A DNA stretch of 39,814 bases, from positions 1 through 39,814 of the forward strand of contig JANBPK010001268.1 of the NCBI GenBank assembly GCA_027579435.1, in the 5' to 3' direction. A program made the position numbers and the translations under genes. Within the stretch, counting starts at the first letter, position 1. Each line of letters starts with the position of its first letter. Below the pieces are notes generated by a model. The model was not told where the DNA came from. It was given only the letters and a program-made list of their open reading frames with translations, and did no database searches. Below are positions 1 to 11,964 of this stretch, in pieces. Source of the DNA: Candolleomyces eurysporus. Lineage: Eukaryota > Basidiomycota > Agaricomycetes > Agaricales > Psathyrellaceae.

Positions 1-2275
1 TGAGTTGTCTGTTCATCACTTGCATTGCAATGCTTTGCCAAGTCCAAATGGTGCTCCTGTTCTACAATTTGGAATTCAGAAGGACAAGAGGATCCAGTGA
101 TAAAGTCAGGAAAAGACTTGTGGTGAACTTTGTAAGTGAGAGCAGAGCCTTCATCCAATGGAGCAAGAATTGAATGCAAGTTCCCAAAGCAGCTTTATGG
201 CACCTTCTCCCTGATCCAATAACCCTGATAAAGCCGTGAGAGAAAGGGGAGTCTGGAGAACCAGAATGGCACCAACAATTGTCTTGAATCTACTGAGCCA
301 GCTTTTTGCATTTTCAGCAGGCTTGGCAGATTTAAGTACATAGAGGTATAAACCACCCAGTTGAGATAGGGGACTAGAACTATCAGACTGCAAATTCAAA
401 AGATGTTCAAGTTGACCTTTAGGATCAAGGTGTTGCCTATCAAGTGTAAACTTGATAGCAGTGGATGCATAGATAAAGAGTTTTCCAGACAACTTGGCAA
501 GCTTAGCCTTGTCCTCTGCTGTTGGTTGCCTGACAGGATCATATGCATCCCCAAGAGCCTCTTGTATTTTGAGTGGGGATAAGCAGTAGTCCACATAGAG
601 AGAAATATCCTTCTCAGCTATCAGGTCTTCTATTTCCTGAAGATGGAAGACATTTGCATTTTTTGTGCCCATATACTTGCTTCTCAGTCCCAGCTCTGGA
701 CGAGTGGTGAGAAACACCTTGACATTTGGCAACTGAGAGACTGAGGCTATGATAAGTTCTAGAACAGCAGAGCCATCTGGTTCAACACATTCATCTAGAG
801 CATCAAAGACCAAAACAAGTGGGGTTGCTCTCTGCTCAAGCAGTGGGCAGAGTGGCTTGGCAACAAGCAAGCTGAACTGCTGAGCCAGGACTTTGTCAAG
901 AGCTTCAGGATTGCTAGTAATGGCAGCTGCAATAGCTTTTCCATATGATGCATGATAGCGAGCAAGCTGGTGTGCAATGGTGTGCACAAAGCCTGAAGAT
1001 TTCTTTCGATCCTCCTGATCTCGAGAAAAGATGAACGTAGCCCCAAGAGAGTTGATGACTGCAGCACGATGTGCCACAGTTATGGCCACTGTAGACTTGC
1101 CAATCCCAGCGATACCATCAAGAACATACAGTGGAGGATTATGGCCATTAGCAGCGGTGCCACTCATCCAGCGCCCAACATTTGCCAAAAGGGTGGAGCG
1201 GGTACCTTCAAAGCATGGCACAATCTTGGTCGCAACCTCCTGTGAGTCATAAGCAGCTCCAGGAACCCGCTTGAGTCGGTCAAGGGTTGAATTCTGCTTG
1301 GCCGGTTAATGGATTTCTCAGTGGATGGACAGAGAACAAACCTCAAAGTGCTTGTCAACAGTTGTGGAGAAACTCTGCATCCATCCCGCTTGGTCCTGAA
1401 CGGTGCCGAGGATGTCGGTCAAGACAATTGTTCCCGCAATATGATTTTCAATCTATCAAAAATGAGTCGCTTTAGTGAGGATAGAGCTGGGTGGAAGCAT
1501 ACCCAAAAGCATTGCAAGAGTTCATCGAGGCTCTTGTTCGCTTTGTTAATAACTTCAGCATCATCCTCCACCAGCACATACGCCGCCAGTCCCTTCGACT
1601 TCTCTCTAATTACACAATGCAAAGCGTCCTGTATTCCCCTATAGCTAGAATATCAGTCGTACGCCTGAGCATCAGATAGGTAGGAACACACGCGATAAGA
1701 CGTTCAATGCTAGCCTTGAGATCACCCGACAGCATTGTCGGGTCCTTTCCGTCGACAGCGTTCGCGATGCTCTTGCCCAATAGGTCGCAGCGTTTCTTCA
1801 AAATCTTGACTTCTTCCTTGTTTGAAACCGTTTTCTAGACAGGGTTTCAGCGAGAAGAGACAAGGAAGTCGGACAGGGAACTGAATCATACCTCGACAAT
1901 ATCGACTACTTTCAGCAATGCTTCAGCTGCACCTTTGAATGGCTCTGGGATGACGGCTGCGGCAACTCCCAGAGCAGTCTTGAGGGTACCCTTGGTAGTG
2001 TCCCAGACCTTGGACCCGCCTGACGGATTGACAAATTCGTCGCCTCGGGCGGCAATATCATAATCTTGGATCTCAACATTGCCCTGGTCTGTCTGTGGTC
2101 CCATACAAAAAATGGTCCTAAAGCCACTCTCCATCCTCTCCATAATTCGACGTCCCCTGCTTGGGGATCGCCTACCATCGGTGGCTGGTGTCGAAGTACG
2201 AGATTGTATCGGAGTGTTACGCCTCGAGTTGCCGGCACGATTCTTTCTTCCACGAAGAACAGGAATCTCAGACAT
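1..2275 (-). CDS. NACHT-domain STAND NTPase, 3' end beyond window
   Basis: Exons that join in frame: 2275-1892, 1834-1692, 1638-1503, 1452-1342, and 1293 to the window edge; the first four sum to 774 nt (258 codons). The start MSEIPVLRGRK is chosen at 2275 because upstream in-frame codons look non-coding. An N-terminal helical region (about residues 90-280) resembles the fungal STAND effector-side bundle. It is followed by a NACHT NTPase with Walker A GIAGIGKST, Walker B LVLVFDALDEC and the TTRPELGLRSK sensor region. The reading frame breaks near 183-188 at an AAAG/CCC run (minus-strand GGGAAAG context). Removing one base gives NLHSILAPLDEG and then YKVHHKSFPDFI, the usual HKSF-D motif after NACHT, continuing off the window. 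It is clearly diverged from copies A-D. It probably acts as a ligand-gated signalling ATPase; its partners cannot be told from sequence. Confidence 0.8.
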
Positions 2276-2832
2276 GTTGGTAGATGAGTCGAAAAAGCTC
2301 GTTGGATCGCAAAGTTTCAACAGAGGATGGTGGGTCAAGTTCAAGTTTGAGAGAGCCTCGACGCATTCCTGATGCTGATGATGGATGAGCATCCCGTGAT
2401 GCCATGACTCTGCGGCTGGGGGTCTAACTCTGGAAGTCAGTTCAGCCGGTGCTTCGTGGCCGCAAGGCCTATACTCTCAGACTGACGAATCGCGGGGCCG
2501 AAAGATCCGATAAAATATCGCTAAACTCGTAACTTGACAATCGTTAACCCTCAAAATGACGAGGACTATGTAAATGGTAGATAAAGCACAAAGATAAAGA
2601 CATTGGGTATCAAATCTCCGGACAGCAGACAAAAATGGAGGTCGACTCTACCATCTAAGCCGCAAGTCTCAAGATACCGAACCTGAGGTGCTTCATCCGA
2701 GAAGATCAAATGTGACCCTACACGAACAACTCATCATCTCACCGGCATCCAACCTGGTAGCAGAAAACGAAAAGAAGAGACAACCGCGTACTANTCACCC
2801 CTGTCCATGGTACAACAAAGTTCCTCGAACCT
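2276..2832. other. Intergenic, no gene seen
   Basis: This stretch holds only short open frames on both strands with no recognisable domain. It contains one ambiguous base at 2794. It is presumably the 5' flank of the NACHT gene at 1-2275 and the 3' flank of the Hsp70-like remnant. No RNA gene or repeat was recognised. Confidence 0.4.
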
Positions 2833-3672
2833 CTACACTATCCGACTCCAACCCAAGGTCAAACTCGGTATATAACCCAGCCATATTTGAAGGGACCCAC
2901 GTTCTGCTAGAAGGTAGGCAGGGGGGCTGAATTCGACAGTTGATTTGCAGCGTTCGAGGATTTCGCCTTCATCAGTGTGCATGATTTTGTCAGAGTCGCT
3001 GGTGTAGAGGATGAAGGGGGAGTCTGTTGGAGGGTGTAGCATTTAGTTTGATTCTGTAGTTGCGGAGGGAAAGGTAAACGTACCCGAGGGCGATGGGACA
3101 TTTGTATTTGGATAGCAAACGAGTCAGTACTCCACGCCGTGAGCACGACTCTGCTAAAACTCTTATTGGACCTTTGTCGTGAGATGTTGCCTGAAAACAA
3201 AAATCAATACCCGAGGCACAGATCGGAAACAGAAACGACGCACCTTTCCTTAATAATTGCTCCCTGACTTTGAGTACTCGTGGTAGAAGCCATGAACGGG
3301 ATCTACTTACCGGGATATCAGGTAACCGAAGATTGACAGCAGGCTCGTCTTGAAGGACATGAGGCTCCAAGAGCAAATTGAACCACTTGTTTGGAGATAC
3401 CGGCTTTGGGACATCCATTCCTCGCCTCCAAGCCCCATGCAATCACGCAGCCAGCTTCATCGTGGAACTAACACTCTAGGATCTAGAAATGGGAACATTT
3501 CGTTAACGGCGGAAGTTTGAACGAGCGCGAAATTTACGTACTTTGAGCAAATTTCGAAAGATCCAGGCCAGGTGAAGATCTGCTGCACCTGTCCACCAGC
3601 AAAACGCGAAGAACCATAAGCAACTCCGCCCGGGAGCATTGCAACTCTAATCAGCAACAGCCTCTCGACCAA
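2833..3672 (-). pseudogene. HSPA12-like Hsp70 remnant with large internal deletion
   Basis: Pieces read in order resemble the fungal HSPA12-type Hsp70 family. They are a GGVAYG segment (family usually GTTxSGVSY), then VQQIFTWPG, then YFHDEAGCVIAWGLEARN, then KWFNLLLEPHVLQDEP and LRLPDIP, and near the end ILYTSDSDKIMHTDEGE (family C-terminal strand region). Plausible introns are about 3530 down to 3476 (TAC|GTAAAT to GTTAG|TTC), one with donor GTAAGT near 3311, and one ending just before DSPFILYTSD. A one-base break sits at the GGG run 3418-3420. Full-length family members are about 550-650 residues. Here the segment after LRLPDIP jumps almost directly to the C-terminal part, so most of the ATPase and substrate domain is missing. 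The identification rests on short matches and could be wrong; a different small spliced gene is the alternative. Confidence 0.42.
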
Positions 3673-4204
3673 AGGCTAGAAATCAAGAGGGCTTACTGGA
3701 GCCACCCTCTTCTACGACAGGAACATAGGCAAAGACAGAGGTGGACCCATCGAACCCGCAGACACGTTGAACGTGGACGGAGCGCGCCGAGGTATAGCAT
3801 CTCGTCGATATTATGCCTGACCGAGGACGGCGGAGGTTGAGGCGAATGTGGTGTTATATAACCCGTAAACTGGGACTGCACAGAGTTTGCTTGCGGGGAA
3901 ATCGGGGAACGGCTCCATGCTGAACCTCCCTCGTCCACGGCTTCTTCTGTGAGAGAGGAACGTGAGACTGCCCGAGAATACGCTTGATTCAATATAAACC
4001 TCTAATCCTAATCCGTATTGCCCACTTCGATTCGAAGCTAATATACCAGCTACGGCCTGAAACTTCGTATACATTTGTTTTCCCAAGGGGCAGATATAGA
4101 GTATTACATGCACATACAAGCAAGCCTACTACTTTGAAAATGATTTTTAACCTTTATATATCATCGTGCACAATATGTCATATCTAGACGCAAGGAAAGC
4201 GGTA
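3673..4204. other. Intergenic or decayed 5' part of the Hsp70-like remnant
   Basis: On the minus strand an open stretch at about 3830-3700 reads VCGFDGSTSVFAYVPVV and ends at a possible donor (GTAAGC near 3700). It may be a leader exon of the Hsp70-like remnant, but nothing in it identifies a family. Nothing else is supported between here and the end of the F-box gene. Confidence 0.25.
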
Positions 4205-5467
4205 TCAAAGCGGCCGTGTCAACGTCAGGATTCCCCTGTGGACAAGATTTGGTAATTGGGACAGAATACGACCGGAATGTGTATCCCAGTCCTCGTCCCA
4301 GACTTTTTCTCCACAGCAACGAAAGTTAAACCCAAATGCCACTTCCTTCAACCCCTCAAACGCAGGGCGCTGGGTGATCTCGTCCAACCACTTCCACCGC
4401 TGCCCACCTACCAAGTCACTGATCTCCTTCTCGATATACTTGGTACAAGAACGGTATTGCACACGTATTGTGGTAAGATTTGTTTCGCTTCCTGCTTGTG
4501 AAAAGTGGTCGAGTGCTTCGACGAAAACGGGGAACGAACTATGCCCGAGAACCTGATAATCAATTGTCAAACAAANCTTCTTGAGGTTGGGAAAGCGGTA
4601 GAGGGGAATAATAGCGGGTCGTAATGGTCTTCGACGTGGGGTCTGGTGAACAATGTAAGACTCGATGGATGCCCCGCATATAGCGAACAGAGAGGTCCAT
4701 TCGGTATCTGTGAACTCGGCTGAGCAGTGTGGCGTGCCGACTTCGAGATGGGTGAGGTTGGAGAGGTCCAGCATCGCCTCCCTGCGTTTTGAGCAGGTAA
4801 ACAGAACCCGAAATGCTCTGAAAGACGTCGTGACTTCCAATCGACGGAGGCGAGTCCGCATAGAAACTGAGGAGGAACTTGGAGGAGCATTGAGCGGGAA
4901 GCAGGCGCCGAGTTCGACTAAAACACAGTCGGGTACAGTCACGTTCCGAAGGATCAATTCCTCAAGGTGGTGATATTGCGCCAACTGCACAATTTCGAAG
5001 TCGGATATGCACGACAAAGTAATCGAGGTGACGACCGGCCTCGCCAAGGCTTCGTACAACGCAATTTGAAGGCTGGGCGTCAAGCTCTTCCAGTTTAGAC
5101 TCCCCGACATATCGAATGCTCCGAGGATAGAGAGATGTGTTACAGAATCGAGGAGGGGGAGGATGGCGGCGAGGGCAGACTGAGAGTGACTATCATTAAG
5201 CCGAGGGTAAGGAGTGTTATGAATGGTCAAGCCTTTGACACATCGGCGCAACGAGGGTCGTTTCTCGAAGACAGACCTGAGCCTGGCGTAACTCTCGTCT
5301 CCACGCCAAATCTCGAGTGTTATGTCGCGGAAAAGGTGCGCCCATGTGCGTTGGGACCATGCCTTGGAAACGAAGCTGAGTGCATATAGGGTAGAGGAAT
5401 CGGATTGAACATGGTCCACTACCAAGTCAATAATCTCTTGCGGTAGTTTAGAAGCAAGAGAAAGCAT
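4205..5467 (-). CDS. F-box/LRR-like protein, copy 1
   Basis: Single-exon gene of 420 residues. The N-terminus LPQEIIDLVVDHVQSD followed by LYALSFVSKAWSQRT is a typical basidiomycete F-box-like motif; the rest is leucine-rich (for example LEELILRNVTVPDC), in the style of degenerate LRR substrate-binding regions. F-box proteins normally dock substrates to an SCF ubiquitin ligase through Skp1. The start at 5467 is chosen over the ATG at 5626 because the paralogue at 32955 begins at the equivalent methionine. The N at 4576 is a real base: the paralogue aligns without a gap there. It ends with the same RGILTLTRPL tail as the paralogue. It lies 401 bp downstream of NACHT copy A on the same strand, mirroring the pair at 30-34 kb. 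Confidence 0.82.
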   Translation of the reverse strand: MLSLASKLPQEIIDLVVDHVQSDSSTLYALSFVSKAWSQRTWAHLFRDITLEIWRGDESYARLRSVFEKRPSLRRCVKGLTIHNTPYPRLNDSHSQSALAAILPLLDSVTHLSILGAFDMSGSLNWKSLTPSLQIALYEALARPVVTSITLSCISDFEIVQLAQYHHLEELILRNVTVPDCVLVELGACFPLNAPPSSSSVSMRTRLRRLEVTTSFRAFRVLFTCSKRREAMLDLSNLTHLEVGTPHCSAEFTDTEWTSLFAICGASIESYIVHQTPRRRPLRPAIIPLYRFPNLKKXCLTIDYQVLGHSSFPVFVEALDHFSQAGSETNLTTIRVQYRSCTKYIEKEISDLVGGQRWKWLDEITQRPAFEGLKEVAFGFNFRCCGEKVWDEDWDTHSGRILSQLPNLVHRGILTLTRPL

Positions 5468-5868
5468 ATCTCCTCCACAGAGGGAGCACAGTGAGATTGC
5501 AAGTTGAGATTGCAAGAATAAGAGGACCGTGGGAGTGCAGAATGTCGCTTCGGTCGGACTGACAGCAAACTGAAGTACTGACAGCCTATTGACGGTCGAC
5601 AGGTGGAGATAAAAGAATTTATGCAAGAAACGATTTATATTAACGAAACGACCGACCAGGCGGTTGGAGGTCCTTCGTAAAAATTCTCAATATCTTGTCA
5701 TGAATATCAATGAAAAATAAATCTTGCAAGTAGATAATCTGACTCAGAGCTGTAACGCCTCGCCTCCCTCGTCGCAAGTACCTTTTCAAGAGATCCCACC
5801 AACTTGTTCAACTTTGGTCGACCCCTATATCTTTTCGATCCTTTCCTGCCTCCTTTCGGGCCTCCTTA
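5468..5868. other. Spacer between F-box copy 1 and NACHT copy A
   Basis: No coding potential is seen on either strand beyond short frames. On the minus strand it must hold the NACHT A 3' flank and the F-box promoter. An AT-rich stretch lies at about 5620-5725. Confidence 0.4.
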
Positions 5869-8035
5869 TCAGCTCGACTCAACGAGCGAAGGGTGACTTT
5901 GCTCCAAGAGCTTGTGGAGTGGATAGAAGAGCGCCGGGGAATAAGTGACAATTCTCGGGCTAAAATTTTTCGGACGCCTCGTGGGTTCAGGGACTTGGAG
6001 AGACTTGCAAATTTCCAGTATTGGATGATTCCGTTTACGGGCAGCGGCGGACAAAAGCATGAGACCTTTCGAGGATGTAGCGAATCGCAACTTCCTATCT
6101 TCTCCAAGTTTCGCCAATCTGTCCCATCCGCCTCCAGAGAGCTTGACCACAGCTTCGCATATTTGGTTGTAGATGGGCATGTCGGAACAAATAATTAATG
6201 CCAGAGGCAGTAAACGGGGCCATGCCAAGAGCGCAAGATCCAGGACGTCTCGTGAATACTTCTGACCCGTGTCGGCAGCGTTGAGTCCTCTCCAGTGGAA
6301 CATCGCCTGACTTCCCCGTATATCTGCCGTTACGTGTAAGTCTGAGATTAGGACTAGGTTCAAAGCTGATCAGAACTTACAATCCAGATCCTCGGCAAGA
6401 ATGTGGTGGAGAGACTTGATGACGAGATCCGCAATGAGCATATTGGGGGGGGATGTAAAATGATCGGCAACGACTTGAATCGAGCAGGTAGTCGAGGAAA
6501 GACTTGTGGTAAAAGGCGATGTCCAGCCCCTCGAACTCGCCAAAGCTGCGATTCGTCACCCGAATAACGGAATGAAGGTCATCAAGAATGTGATCGCATT
6601 CATGGTCATCCCACATGAGGAAGCGTTCAATTGTTCTCGCTCCTATGAGGGTCTGATCCTCGATTATGCGCAAATCACCTATGAGGATGAAGATCATCAA
6701 ACGATAAAGCAAACGAGGACATTCTCCTTCGCCTTCAAATGATTCTTCGTATGCGGTCTGCGCGGCGGAGAGGATGTTCGTGTAGAGGGCATCTAGGGAA
6801 GCGAATGGATTTTGGCTTTGCTTGTTGGGAGAGCTGGAAATCCAATCAATAACAATCTGCAGGCGGCTGAAAGGAGACCGCCGGCGATCTCCAACGAACT
6901 TGAGTAAGGTCGCAGCGTAGACGAACTGTCCAGAGGCCGCCTCGACTAAAATCTCCAACAGGTCGTCCGACGGCCAGTGGTTGTCTCCCTTGGCCCGCCC
7001 AATCTCCCGCAGCCTCCGACGTAGACAGAGACGAATGTCTGCCGTTGCGTCGTGTTCGTTGAGGATGATGTGGTACGCCCCGTTGAGGTTGCCAGTGGAT
7101 GCCAAAGCACTCCTAATGGCATACTCTGGCCGACTCGTGATGAATATTCGAAACGGAAGGCCTCTGTCGACACAGGTGTGCAACACTCGCAAGACTTGAG
7201 CTTGGTGGTGTTCCCCCGTGCATTCATCGAGGCCGTCGACAACGATGATCTGATCTTGCTTCGACTTCGAACGCCGTGTGGCCTCGAGGACAGGGTTGAT
7301 CAGCAGCACCTCTGCCTGGGTCTCCATGGACATCTTGAATATGGCTGGGTCTTTCTCCACGGCGCGAAGGATATGGGTTTCGGCCTTTTCCATAGATCGT
7401 GAGATTTGGTAGGCGAGGGAGGCGACGAAGCGATCTGGGTTGTTGCGAAGCGGATCGGAGACGGAGAAAAAGAAAGTGACGGGGAAAAGAACCTTCCGGC
7501 CGCAGGTCTCTGAAATAGTTTGGGCAAGGGCCGACTTTCCTGAGCCAGCTGAGCCTGTCATGCACAGCAATTTTGAGGGTACGTCGTCGCTTTCGGCCCA
7601 GTTCATAATTTCTTCAATCAGGCCCACGCGGGTATCTTCATCGCACTTGGGGGTGTCGAAAGACCTTCGCATCGAGTTATAAGTTGCGGATGGGGCTGAG
7701 TTGGCAAGCAGCACGTCCAGAGCACCGTGTAGCGGCCCTGTGGAAGAGTGGAACGTCGTATTGAAATGGGCGTTCTGCATTGTAAATCCTTGAGCGTTCG
7801 TAAACAGGTGGATTCCCTGTCCTTCTGACCCTCTGTGTTGCTCGTCGCTGGTTGTTCTGGCGGCAGAGGTCAATTCAGTGCCTCGAACTTTGCCACATTG
7901 CACCGCTGGTGTCCAGGTTGACCGGGATGGATGGGTGGAGTCGCGATTGTCTTGATCTTCGATGAAGGTGTGGCCTCTGGTTTCGCTCGATTCAGCAAGG
8001 TCGTTGTTGCCCGTAGAAATGTCTTTGATAGGCAT
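5869..8035 (-). CDS. NACHT-domain STAND NTPase, copy A
   Basis: Two exons, 8035-6381 and 6323-5869, with a 57 nt intron whose donor GTAAGTTC is shared by copies B and C. The start MPIKDIS at 8035 matches MPxKDFF of B and C. Features in order: a polar N-terminus, the motif HLFTNAQGFTMQNAHF (about residues 76-91), a linker FDTPKCDEDTRVGLIEE, Walker A GSAGSGKS (161-168), Walker B VVDGLDEC (about 265-272), TSRPEY (300-305), a winged-helix-like region with YHKSFLDYLLD, and a helical C-terminus. There are no WD40, ankyrin or TPR repeats. The frame breaks at a G8 run at 6445-6452 (C8 on the coding strand). With seven C the two exons sum to 2109 nt, giving 702 residues. I judge it a working gene with a run-length error, but a true frameshift allele that truncates after SFYIPP is possible. 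Confidence 0.82.
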
Positions 8036-9767
8036 GCTGACAAGGTAAGCTTGATGGTAAGAAGAAGAAAAGGATTGAGCGCCCACACAGCGGAACGCTC
8101 TGGAATTCACGCCCCGCCAATTTGCACGGAATTCCCAGAAATCTCATGTAATCAGCTTGGAATTAGGCCAATAATTGACGATGTTCGCATTTCGGGCTCG
8201 ATACTGATGCCTGTAGCTGAAAAATAAAAAAAGAAAACGAAAATAAAAGAAAATCCCAAAAAGGAAAGGGGAAGGAGGAGGGGGAGGAGGGAGGCTGAAG
8301 GGACTTCATTTATTCTCTCACCGGCTGGTCCCTGGCGGTGAGCGACTGTGCCCCGGGACTGCTTCCCATTTGGTACATTTTCAAGGGGTTCTTGCGAATT
8401 TAACCAAACGGGGCGGCATCCTGATGATGATTTGATGGTCAGCAGTAAGATACTGACGAAAAACCCCTCAGTAATAACCCAATATGGCGCGTGTTACCTT
8501 GATACTCGCTTACGACTAGGATACCTTTCTTTTCCGGGCGCGCTGTCGCGCGCTTGTCGATTTCGTCATGCGGATGCAGGAGCTCGGTTCGTCGTTGAGC
8601 GCGACGCATCAAAGTCAACTTATCGTAGATTCAAACTTTGTATTTCAGCATCTGGCAACTTTCTAAACTCTACAGATTATAAATCCATATCACATCAAAG
8701 GCAAGGGAGACAGTATTACAAATACAAACCAAGAATCAGAGAGGTATGAAAGAGGCCCGTTCTGGATTTGGGGGGTGGCGATATATACCTAAAGTATTGC
8801 GTAGATTCGTTAAAGTAGGGTGTAGCGCACAGCCAGGCGAATCGTATGACAAGTTAGCCCCCGAAGAAGGAGCGATGCACACAATGTTTCATTGTTTGCG
8901 CTTGTGTACGTGCCCTGCTCCCAAGCGCCCGCGCGCCTGAGTCTAATCTCCTTGCTGCTTGCTCTCGTTCCCCCTCCAGAATGACAGCATGTACTCACCC
9001 ACATAGTGTGATCTCGTGTTTTCCTTCTCATAAATCTCTCAATTTGTCTATCTACTCGGCCTGATGAACTCCTGAGACAACTGACAAACTTGCCCCTTCT
9101 GATGTTCCTTTCCCTCTCATTAAGTGATGTTAACTTGTTGTCCTTTTGCCTACCCATATCTAGTGTTCAGCTCTTTGTATTGTCAACCTAACTACAGAAG
9201 GCAATTGAACATTTCGTTGGCAACCTATCCTCCGACGCGTCGCCGTTTAGCCCTTGCGCGTGTGGCGATCAGGTGACCCATCACCAAATATGTCAATTTC
9301 TGACATAATACTTGAGTTTCAGTATCAGTGTCAGTATCTGCTACTGGCATGAGTATCGAGCCGCATTTCGAGGATTTATGCAGAATCTAAACTGAATGAA
9401 CACAGAACCGCCTAGCATAATTTCATTAAAACTCGCTTTCTACTAATTCTGAGAACACCACGCTCGTCAATTCTAACGCGTTGTGGGCGCGTTTGAGCAC
9501 CTATTTTTAGTACAAATATGTCGCGCATACCAGCGTCGCTGACCGTATATATACCCAGAACCGCCAATATACAGCTTTATCATCTACGACTACATCCCCT
9601 CAAGGCCCCACTACCTGTACACGCATACACCCTTAGCCCCTGGCTCCCACCCCGCCCACAACAGTTCTGCTTGCATTCCAATACCGCCACCACGCCCTAT
9701 TCGAGTAGCTCAGACAAGGTAAGCGAACAATCATGTCTTGATGGGCAATCTAACAAGGAGGTTCAGC
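8036..9767. other. 1.7 kb intergenic region with purine tract
   Basis: No convincing gene is seen. At 8221-8303 the plus strand is an almost pure A/G tract (A-rich, then G-rich), just upstream of NACHT copy A; on the coding strand this is a pyrimidine-rich promoter-type stretch. Frames at 8348-8749 (+) and 9157-8810 (-) have no domain and random-looking composition. The end of the region probably holds the promoter, 5' UTR and a 5' UTR intron (about 9719-9766, donor GTAAGC, acceptor TTCAG) of the gene starting at 9768. Confidence 0.45.
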
Positions 9768-11849
9768 ATGACCACAAGCCCTCCAAATCAGAGCAACATA
9801 CCGAATGCGGTCCCTGGCATGTCATTCCAGGACCCACCCGCTCCGACGTCTGCAGGACAGACGTTTGCCTATGGCGGGGCTCTATACCAACAGGTCCACT
9901 ACCCTGGCCGCGGTTGGGTGAACGTTGCTATTGGCGCAGCCTCTGCCCCCCTATCTTCAACCTCGCCTCATGTAACCCCGCCATTTGGCCCGCTGCCGAC
10001 CACCCCAATCCACCATCCATTCACCACGCTGCCGAGCGGGACCCCTCCTCAATCTTTGCAAATGCTGGGTCCTATCCAACCTCCCGTAGGCCCTGGTCTT
10101 TCCATCCCAGCGGATTCACTGTTGCTGTCACAGCCGGGTGCGAATCTAGGACAGACGCGGCTGCCTACACCTAACAGTGATAGCAGCCAGGTGACACCGT
10201 CATCCTCGTTCACCGCTGTTGGGCCGGATAACTCGCCCAAGCGGATTGAGCTAGACCCGCAGCTGCGTAACACCCTCTCTCCACCCGCCATACCCAAGCC
10301 CCCCCACAAAATCGCCATCACCAGCACCCCCTCCCAACTCGGCACCATTTCCTGTGCTGACTCCACCCCCTGCCCCACCATCAAGACTGTATATGGTCCC
10401 TGCTGCCACGGACGGTAGCCGGCTATCTCCTGATGCAGTATTTCGGGAACTTCTCCTTGTTGAGGGTAGAATCTCTGATGGAGAGCATCGTCAGCAAGAG
10501 ATATTACAACAAGTGGAGTGGCTTCATACCCAACAGAAAGCGATCAAGGCAAGCATCGAGAATCAGAAGGCCCAGGCGATGAAAGAGATTGAGGAATATG
10601 CCGCTCGTGTCCTTGGAAACTTGAAGGCTGTTGGCGGCGATGGATCTAGCTTGGTGACTGAAGCTCAGAGAGCTCAGAATGCGGCGGAGGAAGCTTCAGC
10701 AGAGGCGGCAGAAAACCCAGCGATTCTTGTGAGTAAACAATAGATTTGTGTGATCACTATTCAACTTACCCACATCCGTCTTTAGAGCCTTTGCACTAAC
10801 GTCTTCCTCGACTTCCTTGGTGCCTCGAAGCTCTCGAAAAAGGAGCACCTTCCCCTCATTGACGAATCTGACCCCAACTTCTTGAAAAATCTTCCCCCAA
10901 TCATCACTGACGAGACTAGGCAGGTATCTCAGGAACGGTTTTACTGGAGCAAGACGTTGAAGGAATCGACTCACAATCACGATGCGCTGATGCGAATGGT
11001 CCGGCACGCCAAGTCGTTCAGCAACACCTACATTGCAGGGAGTCAGCAGCTTGTCAATTTGATTAGCCTCCCCGATTTGACGTCAAAGTTTGCGGCCAAG
11101 TTCGAGTACTTGCGGAGGATCTGGCGGGGCAAGGGAAAGCAAGAGTCGACGTCAGCTGGGGGAGAACAGACAGTTGGGAAAATGAACAATCGAAGGAAAG
11201 GGGTAAGCGCCACTTGCTCGGAATTGCAATTGGTGAATTTACTCACATTTTTTNCCGCAGAAATTCGAAGCTCGTGTTCGCAAATTCACCGCCCTTCCTG
11301 AAGGGGATTCCTACAAGACTGATGGCTACGCCCAAGCACTATACATGAACCTCATGTCTGATGATGAAGATACTTTCCACGACGATGGGACTCTCAACGA
11401 GGAGTACTACACCTCACGTTCGGCAGTCTGGGAGTCTCAAAGGGTGAGCTATATCATATATCTTTGAGTTTGTATCCGAATTACTCACAGTTGATCCTCA
11501 GCTTCGTGAATTCAAGGCGTATCTTGACAAGAGACCGGATACTATCCACAAGTCGAAGCAACCAATACGACGAGAGAAGGGCCCCGACAAGGAGAAACCA
11601 ATTCCCAAGACTTTGTCGTTCAAAGGTCGCGTACGGCGCTGGATGGTTGATGAGACATGGTGGGAGGACGTCGGAAAGGCTGAGTATGATCTTCCTTTGT
11701 ACGTTGCAGATAATGGAAAGGCGTGGGGGGAGGAAGACGATCCAGAAGAGGTGATGGAGAAGGCGAAAACTCTTGGGGAGGAGAAAAAGAAGAGAAAGCT
11801 GGACAACGGTGGGAAAGCAAGTGGACGAAGCGGAAAGAAACGTAAGTAA
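9768..11849 (+). CDS. Proline-rich, coiled-coil protein of unknown function
   Basis: Exons 9768-10728, 10786-11202, 11261-11443 and 11502-11849, all with GT-AG borders. The ATG at 9768 follows a likely 5' UTR intron. The first third is Pro/Ser/Thr-rich and disordered. A helical segment follows (LLVEGRISDGEHRQQE to EIEEYAARVLGNLK), then an alanine-rich stretch, a compact domain (FLDFLGASKLSKKEHL, PPIITDETRQVSQE) and a basic tail SGRSGKKRK that could be a nuclear signal. One frame break occurs at the C7 run 10299-10305; with C6 the exons sum to 1908 nt (635 residues). I recognise no family. It is tail-to-tail with the transposase at 11965 with only 115 bp between, so it may be a second gene of that element, a co-opted host gene, or unrelated. 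Confidence 0.65.
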
Positions 11850-11964
11850 AGAAAGATATTATCACATCACGTCAAGCACCCTAGCAACCTATCACACTAC
11901 CCGCCATTCATTGTCAACAAATCCCTTGGGCTCCACACTTGTCTGTAGTATCCACCTGTATCAG

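Larger units (their letters stand above)
4205..8035. repeat. Left arm of an inverted NACHT/F-box duplication
   Basis: This segment carries NACHT copy A followed by F-box copy 1 on the minus strand. The segment 30115-34241 carries NACHT copy B followed by F-box copy 2 in the same order on the plus strand. The coding parts are clearly homologous along their length, including the single intron position and the C8 tract. The two intergenic gaps (401 and 639 bp) are not obviously alike. Confidence 0.8.

Noticed and set aside
8348..8749. 133-residue plus-strand frame in the gap upstream of NACHT A
   Set aside because: No domain, no repeat copy elsewhere in the window, and amino-acid composition looks random.
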